From the NCBI RefSeq assembly GCF_014384995.1, contig NZ_JACRSY010000002.1, positions 155,100-219,099 on the forward strand: a stretch of 64,000 nucleotides of DNA, read 5' to 3'. Positions 43,589-51,783 of this stretch are shown one piece after another. A program made the position numbers and the translations under genes. Below the pieces are notes generated by a model. That model ran no database searches. It saw nothing but the letters and a program-made list of their open reading frames with translations, and was not told the origin of the DNA. Position 1 is the first letter of the stretch. The number at the start of each line of letters is the position of its first letter. The DNA is from Zhenhengia yiwuensis. GTDB lineage: Bacteria; Bacillota; Clostridia; Lachnospirales; Cellulosilyticaceae.

Positions 43589-44674
43589 ATGATAAATAAA
43601 AGAGTTCAAAAATTAAGAGAGCAAATGGAAGCTTTAAATCTAGATAGTATACTTATTTCAAATCGTTCAAATATACGTTATTTAAGTGGTTTTACAGGTT
43701 CAAGTGCACTTGTTTACATTACAAAGGATAAACAAATTTTGATTACAGATTTCCGTTATATTGAGCAGGCTACTATGCAATGCCCAGAATTTGAAATTGT
43801 AAATCAAACTACAAAGGGATTAATTGGAACAGCTATGGAAATTGCTGAAAGTCATAAGGATAAGCATATTGGTTTTGAAAGTGATCATACTAATTATAGT
43901 ACCTACTTATCACTTAAGGAGCGTAGCTGCTTTAATTTTGTGCCAACAAAAGAAGTGGTAGAAAACCTTCGTCAAATCAAAGATGCAGCTGAAATTGAGA
44001 AATTAAGAGAAGCTGAAAGAATTGGTGATCTAGCCTTTTCACATATCATTCCTTTTATTACAATGGAGTATAAAAATGGTTTAACTGAAACAGATATTGC
44101 CCTTGAACTTGAACGATTTATGCGTATGCATGGTGCAAGTGGTAACTCATTTAATCCTATTGTAGCAGCAGGTAGCAAGTCTTCACTTTGCCATGCTGTA
44201 CCAGGTAAAGAAACTTTACATGAAGGTGACTTTGTTGTGATGGACTTTGGTTGTATTTATGAAGGATACTGTTCTGATATGACACGTACTGTAGTGATTG
44301 GCCAACCATCTGAAAAGCATCTTGAAATCTATAATACGGTTTTAGAAGCGCAACAAGCAGCACTTGCAGCAATTAAGATAGGCATGAAGGGTAAGGAAGT
44401 AGATGCTGTAGCAAGAAAAATTATTGCAGATGCAGGTTACGGCGATTACTTTGGACATGGACTAGGACATAGCGTAGGTATTGATATTCATGAAAATCCG
44501 AGATTCTCAGTAGCTGAAGAACGTACTATAGAAAAAGGCATGGTACTTACTGTAGAACCAGGAATCTATCTTCCAGGTTTTGGTGGAGTACGTATTGAAG
44601 ATATGGTAGTTGTAACAGAAGAGGGCATAGAAAACCTTACACATTCTAAAAAAGAGCTTATCATTATAGAATGA
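43589..44674 (+). CDS. pepP: Xaa-Pro aminopeptidase (M24B)
   Basis: A 361-residue metallo-aminopeptidase that removes N-terminal residues preceding proline. The five metal ligands of the M24 fold are visible: the aspartates in VVMDFG and CSDMTRT, the histidine in GHGLGHSVG, and the glutamates in VEPGIYLP and VRIEDMV. An N-terminal creatinase-like domain (residues 1-130) is present. AAAGGAGAGAG precedes the ATG. It lies next to efp, the usual neighbour in Bacillota. Confidence 0.9.
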   Translation: MINKRVQKLREQMEALNLDSILISNRSNIRYLSGFTGSSALVYITKDKQILITDFRYIEQATMQCPEFEIVNQTTKGLIGTAMEIAESHKDKHIGFESDHTNYSTYLSLKERSCFNFVPTKEVVENLRQIKDAAEIEKLREAERIGDLAFSHIIPFITMEYKNGLTETDIALELERFMRMHGASGNSFNPIVAAGSKSSLCHAVPGKETLHEGDFVVMDFGCIYEGYCSDMTRTVVIGQPSEKHLEIYNTVLEAQQAALAAIKIGMKGKEVDAVARKIIADAGYGDYFGHGLGHSVGIDIHENPRFSVAEERTIEKGMVLTVEPGIYLPGFGGVRIEDMVVVTEEGIENLTHSKKELIIIE

Positions 44675-44686
44675 TGCAAAAAATCG

Positions 44687-44715
44687 TTGAAAAATCTAAT
44701 AATCTAGTTTACACT
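44687..44715 (+). promoter_or_regulatory. Sigma-A promoter of efp
   Basis: TTGAAA (44687-44692), a 17-base spacer and TACACT (44710-44715), lying 32 bases before the efp start codon. Confidence 0.65.
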
Positions 44716-44747
44716 ATATTAGGAAAAACACATTAGGAGGAAAGCCC

Positions 44748-45305
44748 ATGATTCAAGCAGGCGATTTTAGAAACGGCGTTACCATTGAATTTGAAGGTAA
44801 CTTATATCAAATTATTGAATTCCAACATGTAAAACCAGGAAAAGGTGCAGCGTTCGTACGTTGTAAAATTAAAAACATAAAAACAGGCGGTGTGGTAGAA
44901 AAAACATTCCGTCCATCTGAAAAAGTACCAAAAGCTCATATCGACCGTAGAGATATGCAATACTTATACTCAGATGGTGAATTATATCACTTCATGGACG
45001 TAGATACTTATGACCAAATTGCTGTAAATGCAACAGCAATCGGTGATTCTTTAAAATTCGTTAAAGAAAATGAAATGGTTAAAGTTATTTCTCACCAAGG
45101 TAGTGTATTTGGTGTAGAACCACCAATCAACGTTGACCTTCAAATCACAGAAACTGAACCAGGTCTTAAAGGTGATACAGCACAAGGTGCTACAAAACCT
45201 GCAATCGTTGAAACAGGTGCAAGAGTAATGGTTCCATTATTCATTGAACAAGGTGAAATGATTCGTATTGATACACGTACTGGCGAATACATGGGTCGTG
45301 CATAA
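44748..45305 (+). CDS. efp: Translation elongation factor P
   Basis: EF-P relieves ribosome stalling at polyproline stretches. The 185-residue length and three OB-like domains match the family. The tip loop HVKPGKGAAFVRCK holds the conserved basic residue (lysine) that enters the ribosomal E/P site; the C-terminal signature is MIRIDTRTGEYMGRA. Codon use is biased like that of the GGGtGRT pair, as expected for an abundant translation factor. AGGAGG precedes the ATG. A terminator follows. Confidence 0.96.
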   Translation: MIQAGDFRNGVTIEFEGNLYQIIEFQHVKPGKGAAFVRCKIKNIKTGGVVEKTFRPSEKVPKAHIDRRDMQYLYSDGELYHFMDVDTYDQIAVNATAIGDSLKFVKENEMVKVISHQGSVFGVEPPINVDLQITETEPGLKGDTAQGATKPAIVETGARVMVPLFIEQGEMIRIDTRTGEYMGRA

Positions 45306-45328
45306 AACCTCATATTGAGCGTGAACTT

Positions 45329-45366
45329 AGGCATACAAGATTTTATATCTTGTATGCCTTTTTTTC
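45329..45366 (+). terminator. Intrinsic terminator after efp
   Basis: AGGCATACAAGA (45329-45340) pairs with TCTTGTATGCCT (45348-45359), followed by a long T-run. Confidence 0.88.
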
Positions 45367-45401
45367 TTGTTGTTTTTTAGTTCTACTGAGACAAGCTTAA
45401 G

Positions 45402-45409
45402 CATATAGT
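45402..45409 (+). promoter_or_regulatory. Candidate sigma-E -10 element for spoIIIA
   Basis: CATATAGT fits the sigma-E -10 consensus CATAcAnT with one mismatch and lies 32 bases before the spoIIIAA start. A clear -35 was not found. spoIIIA is known to be sigma-E dependent in spore formers. Confidence 0.42.
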
Positions 45410-45440
45410 AAAGTATCAAATTATACAAAGGAGGAACTTT

Positions 45441-46385
45441 ATGATAGAGAACAGCATTTTAGAGATTATGCCTATAAATCTCAAAAGTATGCTTCTTGAA
45501 ATAAAAGATCCTATATGTAATAGTATTCAGGAAATGAGGGTAAGAGCTTATAAGCCGATCATCGTACTTGTAGAGGGAAAAGAATATGGGTTAAGTAACA
45601 AGGGTCTTGACCAAGTAGGAGCAGGCTATGTGGCAACGCTTCAAGATGTACAAGCTATTTTAAAGTTTTTAAGTGGATATTCCTTATATGCCTTAGAAGA
45701 TGAGCTGAGGCAAGGGTATGTCACCATTCAAGGCGGACATAGAGTAGGACTAGTAGGCAAGACTGTAATAGAGGAGCAGAAAGTTAAAACACTTAAATAT
45801 ATAAGTGGACTCAATATTCGATTCTCACATGAAGTGCTTGGATGCAGTGATAAGGTCCTGCCTTATCTGCTTTCACGGGATAAGGTTTATCATACACTTA
45901 TTGTTTCACCACCTAAGTGTGGCAAGACCACTTTATTACGTGACCTTATCCGTAATTTAAGTAATGGCTTTAGTGGGTTTGGCCCCTATACAGTAGGAGT
46001 AGTAGATGAAAGATCAGAAATAGCTGGCTGTTATATGGGTGTACCACAAAATAATATGGGCATGCGTACAGATGTACTGGATGCCTGCCCAAAAGTAGAA
46101 GGTATGCGTATGCTACTTAGGGCTATGGCACCAGATATTATTGCAGTGGATGAAATTAGTAGTAAGGCAGATATGGAGGCTATAGAAGAAGTACTAGGAG
46201 CAGGTGTAACCCTCTTATGCAGTACACATGGGAAAGACCTGGAAGATTGTATGAAAAAGCCAGTACTAAGTAGCATGCTTGAAAAGGGGTTGTTTGAAAA
46301 AATCGTTGTGCTTTCTAATAGAAGGGGCCCATGTACTGTTGAAGCCATAGAAGATGTCAGAAAAAGCAGGGTGAAAGTATGTTAA
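45441..46385 (+). CDS. spoIIIAA: Stage III sporulation protein AA (ATPase)
   Basis: SpoIIIAA is the cytoplasmic ATPase of the SpoIIIA-SpoIIQ channel linking mother cell and forespore; it resembles secretion ATPases. Walker A is PPKCGKTTLLR (about residues 155-165), and Walker B-like sequence is in IIAVDEIS. 314 residues, normal length. AAAGGAGGAAC precedes the ATG. It overlaps spoIIIAB by 7 bases and heads the eight-gene operon. Confidence 0.95.
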   Translation: MIENSILEIMPINLKSMLLEIKDPICNSIQEMRVRAYKPIIVLVEGKEYGLSNKGLDQVGAGYVATLQDVQAILKFLSGYSLYALEDELRQGYVTIQGGHRVGLVGKTVIEEQKVKTLKYISGLNIRFSHEVLGCSDKVLPYLLSRDKVYHTLIVSPPKCGKTTLLRDLIRNLSNGFSGFGPYTVGVVDERSEIAGCYMGVPQNNMGMRTDVLDACPKVEGMRMLLRAMAPDIIAVDEISSKADMEAIEEVLGAGVTLLCSTHGKDLEDCMKKPVLSSMLEKGLFEKIVVLSNRRGPCTVEAIEDVRKSRVKVC

Positions 46386-46897
46386 AAATCTTAGGTATTT
46401 TAATGGTTTTTACAGGTTGTAGTTTAACAGGGATTATGATTGACCTTAACTATAGAAAAAGAGTTAAGGAACTAGAAGAATTGATTTATGCATTAGAATG
46501 CTTAAAGGGTGAAATCAGCTATAAATTATCTCCCTTGCAAGAAGCGAGTGCTATCATAGGGCAGCAGATGAGATATGGTATAGGAGAGATTTTTACCACT
46601 TTTGCAGGACATCTTAATGAAAAGAGCATTGATGATGTGTACACCTTATGGCAAAAATCCTTAACATCAACGGCTTATAGCCTGCATTTTAATGAAGATG
46701 ACTATAACAAACTCGATGAGTTCGGTAGGGGATTAGGATATTTGGATAAGCATATGCAAGAGGTTAATATTGAACTCTATTTAAGCAAATTTAAAAACAT
46801 CTTGGACAAGGCACTTAAAGAGCAGGAGAAATCAAGCAAACTTAGAACAGGGATGGGCATTTTAATTGGTGCCTGTATCAGTATACTGATTATTTAG
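46379..46897 (+). CDS. spoIIIAB: Stage III sporulation protein AB
   Basis: A 172-residue protein with membrane segments at both ends (residues 4-20 and about 155-172) and a helical middle, resembling GspF-type platform fragments. The conserved RVKELEELIYALECLKGEI segment is typical of the family. Second gene of the operon, overlapping spoIIIAA by 7 bases. Confidence 0.93.
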   Translation: MLKILGILMVFTGCSLTGIMIDLNYRKRVKELEELIYALECLKGEISYKLSPLQEASAIIGQQMRYGIGEIFTTFAGHLNEKSIDDVYTLWQKSLTSTAYSLHFNEDDYNKLDEFGRGLGYLDKHMQEVNIELYLSKFKNILDKALKEQEKSSKLRTGMGILIGACISILII

Positions 46898-46910
46898 GAG
46901 GAGAGAAAAG

Positions 46911-47108
46911 ATGGATCAAATGATAGAGCTTTTAAAAATTGGGGGCCTTTCAATGGCGGTTATGTTTATGAGTATGATTTTAAAGCAGGCGGGTAAAGAT
47001 TCTTATGCCAATATGGTATCGCTAGGAGGGACAGCCCTTATACTCATTATTATTGCGAACTATATTTTACAGCTATTTGAAGTGGTGGAGACCATGTTTA
47101 TGTTCTAG
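46911..47108 (+). CDS. spoIIIAC: Stage III sporulation protein AC
   Basis: A 65-residue membrane protein with two hydrophobic helices. Length and the start MDQMIELLKIGGLSMAVMF agree with SpoIIIAC, a small component of the SpoIIIA membrane complex. AGGAGGAGAG precedes the ATG. Confidence 0.92.
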   Translation: MDQMIELLKIGGLSMAVMFMSMILKQAGKDSYANMVSLGGTALILIIIANYILQLFEVVETMFMF

Positions 47109-47119
47109 GAGGTAGAAAG

Positions 47120-47503
47120 ATGGAAATTATGAAACTGGTTGGCTTCGCGCTAGCAGCTGTAATTCTTACCCTCTTTATTGGGGAACAGCATAAAATGTCG
47201 GGGAATCTCATTCGTATTTTTGCATGTAGTTTGTTACTCATTTTACTTTTGCCACAGCTGCAAGTGATTTTTGCTATTATTAATGATCTATCCACAAAGA
47301 TGAGTCTAGAAGATACTTATCTTAAGATTATATTTAAAATTATCGGGATTGCGTATATTGCTGAGTTCGGCTATCAGCTTTGTAAAGATGCAGGAGAGTC
47401 AGCTATAGCGAGTAAGGTACAGTTAGCAGGAAAGGTACTTATTTTGGTACTTGCTTCACCTATTGTGCTGGCACTTATTGAACTTATTACGCAGTTAATT
47501 TGA
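47120..47503 (+). CDS. spoIIIAD: Stage III sporulation protein AD
   Basis: A 127-residue membrane protein with four likely helices, related in sequence to SpoIIIAC in its second half. The family phrase YIAEFGYQLCKDAGESAIAS is present. AGGAGGTAG precedes the ATG, 11 bases after spoIIIAC. Confidence 0.93.
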   Translation: MEIMKLVGFALAAVILTLFIGEQHKMSGNLIRIFACSLLLILLLPQLQVIFAIINDLSTKMSLEDTYLKIIFKIIGIAYIAEFGYQLCKDAGESAIASKVQLAGKVLILVLASPIVLALIELITQLI

Positions 47504-47519
47504 TAGACGGGGGAGTCAT

Positions 47520-48692
47520 ATGCAAAAGAGGATAATAGTACTTATAAGCTTTTTACTTGCTATGGTATGCTTATGCTTACCTTGTATGGCAAAGGAAGAA
47601 TCCCAGCTTTCTACACAAGGCATTTTGCAGCAGCAATTTGACCTTTTAAACTGGGAGGAAATCAAGGAACTTGAAGACCAACTGAAACAATCTGTACCCT
47701 ATATGCAAGACTTTAATCTAAGTGAGCAGGTCACAAAGTTGATTACTGGGGAAGAACGGTTTTCTTTACAGGAAATTATGATGCAGATAGGACAGCTCTT
47801 CATCAAAGAATTTAATACATATTTTAAAATTATCTTAAGATTTATTTTAATTGTTATCTTATGCAGCATCTTGCAAGTGCTAAGTCAGTCCTTTCAGTCC
47901 CAAAACACGACAAAGGCAGCTTTTCTCGTGTGCTATGTACTTGTTATTTATACCCTTACACAATCTTTATTTGTCATTGTAGAGTTAGCTCAAAGCACCA
48001 TCTCTAACTTGTTTCAAATGATGCAAGTTACACTTCCAACCTTATTGGCTTTTATGGCAGTGTCGGGCTATATTACATCATCAAGTGCACTAGCGCCTGT
48101 TATTATTGGGGCATTTAATATGATGACTTTTTTCATTCAGAAGATTTTGCTTCCTGTCATCATTAGCATTATAGTGCTGCAAGTCGTTAGTACAATGAGT
48201 GAAGAAATCAAAGTAGATAAGCTGGTAGGCCTTTTTTATAAAGGGATGAAATGGCTTTTGAGGGGAACACTTGTTTTAAGTATTGCCATTATGGGGATTT
48301 ATAAGCTAACGCTTCCTTATGTAGATGTAGCGATTAAGAAAGGTGCAATTAATCTTTCTACAGCTTTTATTCCGATTGTAGGCGATGCAAGTCGTGGGGC
48401 GCTAGAATTTATTATGTCTTGTAGTGCACTTATTAAGAATGCTTTTGCTATAGGCGTTATTATATGGGTTGTACTCATTGCAGCCATTCCACTGATTAAG
48501 ATTTTAAGCCATGTGGTGCTCTACCATATTGCAAGCGCTTTAATTCAGCCTATAGGTGATAAGAAAATGGCTGAGATTGCGACAATTCTAGCTAAGGGGT
48601 GTGAATTTATTTTAAGTGCAGTAGGTATTGTAGTGGTGCTGACCATTGCTTCGATGATTATCTGTGCAAGCATAGGAACAAGTATGACATAA
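47520..48692 (+). CDS. spoIIIAE: Stage III sporulation protein AE
   Basis: A 390-residue polytopic membrane protein, the largest of the SpoIIIA complex, with an N-terminal signal-like helix, an extracytoplasmic segment and about seven further helices. Family sequence such as KLVGLFYKGMKWLLRG is evident. It probably forms the membrane pore platform with SpoIIIAC and AD. Confidence 0.94.
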   Translation: MQKRIIVLISFLLAMVCLCLPCMAKEESQLSTQGILQQQFDLLNWEEIKELEDQLKQSVPYMQDFNLSEQVTKLITGEERFSLQEIMMQIGQLFIKEFNTYFKIILRFILIVILCSILQVLSQSFQSQNTTKAAFLVCYVLVIYTLTQSLFVIVELAQSTISNLFQMMQVTLPTLLAFMAVSGYITSSSALAPVIIGAFNMMTFFIQKILLPVIISIIVLQVVSTMSEEIKVDKLVGLFYKGMKWLLRGTLVLSIAIMGIYKLTLPYVDVAIKKGAINLSTAFIPIVGDASRGALEFIMSCSALIKNAFAIGVIIWVVLIAAIPLIKILSHVVLYHIASALIQPIGDKKMAEIATILAKGCEFILSAVGIVVVLTIASMIICASIGTSMT

Positions 48693-48706
48693 AGGAGGGG
48701 GATAAG

Positions 48707-49279
48707 ATGAAGCAGTATTTAATGATGATTATATGGACTATGTTATTTGTTATTGTAGTAGAAATGATTTTTCCATCTTCAGATTTAAAGAAATATTTAA
48801 AAATAGTACTTGGATTTGTAATGGTCTACATGATTGCCAGTCCTATGATTAAACTTATCACCAGTACCCCTCTTTTAGAAGCGGGTAGCCTATCAGGCTA
48901 TGTACAGTTTTATGAAACGCAGTTTAGGGAGGGGAAGTATACACCTTATGAAGAAGAGCGCAAAAAACAGGAGGAAAGTATGCTCACTATTTATAAGGCG
49001 CAGATAGAAAATCAGTTAAAGAGTCTTATAGAAACAAGCTTACCTGTAGAGGTCGAAGCACTTTCAAGTAAAGCAACTCTTGATGGAAGCCATTTTAATT
49101 TAGAAAGTCTAGAAATAGAAGTAGCTTTGAAGGAGGAAGGGGGGCTAGTGGGGATAGGTGATAAGACGGAGAGTTTGGTCCTTGATCAGAGTGCATTAGA
49201 AAAAGAAATAAAAAAATGCATAAATAACTTCTATAACGTGGACAACACTAATATATATATTATAGTACAAGATAGTTAA
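48707..49279 (+). CDS. spoIIIAF: Stage III sporulation protein AF
   Basis: A 190-residue protein with two N-terminal membrane helices (about residues 4-22 and 32-52) and a C-terminal domain of the ring-forming type found in SpoIIIAF/AG/AH. The sequence between them, SSDLKKYLKIVLGFVMVYM, is characteristic. AAAGGAGGGGG precedes the ATG. Confidence 0.92.
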   Translation: MKQYLMMIIWTMLFVIVVEMIFPSSDLKKYLKIVLGFVMVYMIASPMIKLITSTPLLEAGSLSGYVQFYETQFREGKYTPYEEERKKQEESMLTIYKAQIENQLKSLIETSLPVEVEALSSKATLDGSHFNLESLEIEVALKEEGGLVGIGDKTESLVLDQSALEKEIKKCINNFYNVDNTNIYIIVQDS

Positions 49280-49297
49280 AGTAGGGGAGGAAATGAA

Positions 49298-50011
49298 GTG
49301 GTAGATAAAGAAGATGAAAAGAGACAATTTACCATTAATGTAGGCAGCATTAGTCAACTCGAACAGCCTGTAAGAGAGCGAGTCAATCAGCAAATAGCCG
49401 CAGGGCAGGGGCAGGCTAATAAGAGCGAGGAGAAGGGTAAAAGTGGCAGTAAGGATAAACCAAAACTTAAGGCCAACACCACCATAGGGGTTGCCCTTCT
49501 GGGAATTGTTATAGGAGGCATACTCCTTACTTATTTGCCAGAACCGGCCAAAACGGTCATTAGTGAAGGTACAGAAATGGTACAAGTTAGCTCAGGAAAC
49601 ACAGGTAGTACAGGACAAATGACTTATGAAGAATTACTCGAGATAAGAATGGAAGAGATTTTAGGAAATCTTGATGGTGCTGGCAATGCCAAAGTCATGA
49701 TTACAACATCAGGGTCAACTGAAAAAGTAGTGGCAGAAGAAGTGGTTCAAAACAAGCAAGGTACAGAGGAAACAACTGGGTCAGGCACAAAAAAAACGAG
49801 TGAAAAAGAAGATGTAGAGCGCAAAGTGGTGATGGAAAAGGGCGGAACACCTTTCATCATCAAAGAAAACAAGCCACAAGTTGAAGGTGTACTTGTTTTA
49901 GCAGAAGGAGCGGATGATGTGAATATTAAAAATGCCATTATACAATCTGTGTCATCGCTCTTAGATGTTCCAGTACATAAAATAGCTGTCTATAAGATGG
50001 TCAATAATTAA
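49298..50011 (+). CDS. spoIIIAG: Stage III sporulation protein AG
   Basis: A 237-residue protein with one membrane helix (about residues 66-84) and a C-terminal ring-building domain; SpoIIIAG forms a large ring in the intermembrane space in Bacillus. The start is GTG at 49298, seven bases after GGGGAGG; an ATG at 49293 is followed at once by a stop. The cytoplasmic N terminus of about 60 residues is highly charged. Confidence 0.92.
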   Translation: MVDKEDEKRQFTINVGSISQLEQPVRERVNQQIAAGQGQANKSEEKGKSGSKDKPKLKANTTIGVALLGIVIGGILLTYLPEPAKTVISEGTEMVQVSSGNTGSTGQMTYEELLEIRMEEILGNLDGAGNAKVMITTSGSTEKVVAEEVVQNKQGTEETTGSGTKKTSEKEDVERKVVMEKGGTPFIIKENKPQVEGVLVLAEGADDVNIKNAIIQSVSSLLDVPVHKIAVYKMVNN

Positions 50012-50025
50012 GAGGGGGTTCTTAT

Positions 50026-50748
50026 ATGTTTCAGTTTAAGAGAAATCAGGTTATTGTAACAGTACTTGTTTTTATGATCGCTATTGCAGCGTACCTAAGT
50101 TTAACAGAAGCACCAGCTAACTTAAGCGTTCCAGATATGAATGAAGCAACTATTCCAGTTGCAGACAGTGAACTTGATCAAGACTTCTTCGATGAATATG
50201 GTGTGATGGAAACACTTCCTCCAGATGAAATGGAGGATATGGAGGATATGGATGGGTTAAGTGTAGAAGTATCTACACCAGATGCTGCAGTAGGAAGCAA
50301 AGAAGTTGTTATTGCTAACAAAACTAATAAAGATGTAGAAGAAGAAGGGCTAACAGATCAAAAAGTAGTAGAAGTAAGCTACTTCGCTGAAGAAAAAATG
50401 CTTAGAGAGCAATCAAGAGCTGAGCAAATTGAAAAGCTTAATGAGTATGTAGCAGATCCAAATCTTGATAAAGATTCAAAAGCAAAAGCTGCTGAAAGTC
50501 TTTTAACCATTCAAGATCGCATTGAGAAAGAAGCAGGTGCTGAATCACTTCTTCGTGCAAAAGGCTTTAAAGATGTCTTTGTAAGAATGGATAAAGATAC
50601 AGTAGATGTAGTCGTTAATAAAGATGATGCTTTAACAGATGAAGAGATTGCTCAAATTGAAGAAATCGTTCAAAGAAAAACAGGTTATTCAGTAGGTAAA
50701 ATCAAAATATCTTGTTTAAAAGTGAATAATCAATCAGCATCTAACTAA
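50026..50748 (+). CDS. spoIIIAH: Stage III sporulation protein AH
   Basis: A 240-residue bitopic protein: one N-terminal helix (residues about 8-26), an acidic linker, a coiled coil (about 125-165) and a C-terminal YscJ/FliF-like domain that in Bacillus contacts forespore SpoIIQ. Last gene of the spoIIIA operon, closed by a terminator. Confidence 0.93.
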   Translation: MFQFKRNQVIVTVLVFMIAIAAYLSLTEAPANLSVPDMNEATIPVADSELDQDFFDEYGVMETLPPDEMEDMEDMDGLSVEVSTPDAAVGSKEVVIANKTNKDVEEEGLTDQKVVEVSYFAEEKMLREQSRAEQIEKLNEYVADPNLDKDSKAKAAESLLTIQDRIEKEAGAESLLRAKGFKDVFVRMDKDTVDVVVNKDDALTDEEIAQIEEIVQRKTGYSVGKIKISCLKVNNQSASN

Positions 50749-50758
50749 TACATATACG

Positions 50759-50796
50759 GGTCAAGGGGTAAAAATTTACCTTTTGGCCCTTTTTTC
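50759..50796 (+). terminator. Intrinsic terminator after spoIIIAH
   Basis: GGGTCAAGGGGTAAA pairs with TTTACCTTTTGGCCC with small mismatches, followed by TTTTTT. Confidence 0.8.
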
Positions 50797-50809
50797 GTAC
50801 AAATCTAAT

Positions 50810-50837
50810 TTGCAACTTTTGTATATTTTGATATAAT
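50810..50837 (+). promoter_or_regulatory. Sigma-A promoter of the yqhY-nusB region
   Basis: TTGCAA (50810-50815), a 16-base spacer and TATAAT (50832-50837), about 95 bases before the Asp23 family gene. Confidence 0.7.
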
Positions 50838-50932
50838 AAGTATAAAAGTACATATTCTTTAAATGCCCAAGGTGTATGATTAGTTTGCAAGTTGGGTATT
50901 TATATAAATAAAGAAAATGGGAGGCAATTACT

Positions 50933-51325
50933 GTGGAAGAAAATAAAGTAATCGATGTAGATTTAGATAACAAAGAAGTAGGCGAGGTTCAAATTGCTGA
51001 TGATGTTATAGCAGTAATCGCTGAAATTGCTGCATTAGAAGTAGAGGGTGTTTATGCAATCGCAGGTAACAAAAATGATATCGTTCAAACAATTAGAGGC
51101 AAAAAAGCTTCAAAAGGTATGAAAATTGAAGTAAGTGATCATGAAGTATTTGCAGACCTTTCTATTGTGGTACAATACGGTGTTAAAATACAAGAAGTAT
51201 GTTTAAAAGTACAAGAAAAAGTGAAAAATTCTATTGAAACAATGACAGGACTTGACGTACAATCTGTAGATGTACATGTAGTAGGTGTTGATTTTTCAAA
51301 AACTAAAGCGCAAGAAGAACACTAA
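50933..51325 (+). CDS. yqhY: Asp23/Gls24 family envelope stress protein (YqhY-like)
   Basis: A 130-residue cytoplasmic protein of the Asp23/Gls24 family, with conserved IAEIAALEVEGVYAIAG and VQEKVKNSIETMTGLDV. In Bacillus YqhY is linked to fatty acid synthesis control. The start is GTG at 50933 behind GGGAGG. It lies upstream of nusB as in most Bacillota; accBC, often found here, is missing. Confidence 0.88.
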   Translation: MEENKVIDVDLDNKEVGEVQIADDVIAVIAEIAALEVEGVYAIAGNKNDIVQTIRGKKASKGMKIEVSDHEVFADLSIVVQYGVKIQEVCLKVQEKVKNSIETMTGLDVQSVDVHVVGVDFSKTKAQEEH

Positions 51326-51332
51326 ACACAGT

Positions 51333-51356
51333 GAGCTAACCTCTTTTTGGGGTTAG
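51333..51356 (+). terminator. Hairpin between yqhY and nusB
   Basis: AGCTAACC pairs with GGTTAGCT around an eight-base loop, with only a weak following T-stretch (TTCATT). It overlaps the nusB leader, so it may attenuate rather than stop transcription. Confidence 0.55.
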
Positions 51357-51379
51357 CTTTCATTAATGAGGAGATAAAA

Positions 51380-51781
51380 ATGACAAGACGTGAAGCAAGA
51401 GAACTTATAATGAAAATGCTCTATGAGATGACTTTCCATCCAGAAAAGGATGCAAACCTTTTATTAGAAGGTTACACACAAGATATGAAAGGTAAAGTAA
51501 AAGACTTTATCGTAAATGAATTTAACGGTGTATTACAGCATCAAGAAGAAATCGACTCTATCATCGAAGCGAGCAGTACAAACTGGTCCATAAACCGTAT
51601 TGCAAAAGTAGACCATATGCTTTTACGCATGGCAGTTTATGAACTGAAATGGGGAGAAGATATCCCACAAAAAGTAGCTATTAACGAAGCCATTGAAATT
51701 GCGAAAGTTTATAGTACAGATAAATCACCAAAATTCATCAATGGTATACTTGGAAATATTGCGAAATCAATTGAGGAGTAA
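51380..51781 (+). CDS. nusB: Transcription antitermination factor NusB
   Basis: NusB with NusE binds boxA RNA and supports rRNA transcription antitermination. 133 residues from the ATG at 51380, which follows TGAGGAGATAAA; the family start TRREARELIMKMLYEM confirms it. An upstream in-frame start at 51347 would run through the hairpin. The C-terminal NEAIEIAKVYSTDKSPKFINGILG is the family signature. Confidence 0.95.
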   Translation: MTRREARELIMKMLYEMTFHPEKDANLLLEGYTQDMKGKVKDFIVNEFNGVLQHQEEIDSIIEASSTNWSINRIAKVDHMLLRMAVYELKWGEDIPQKVAINEAIEIAKVYSTDKSPKFINGILGNIAKSIEE

Positions 51782-51783
51782 GA

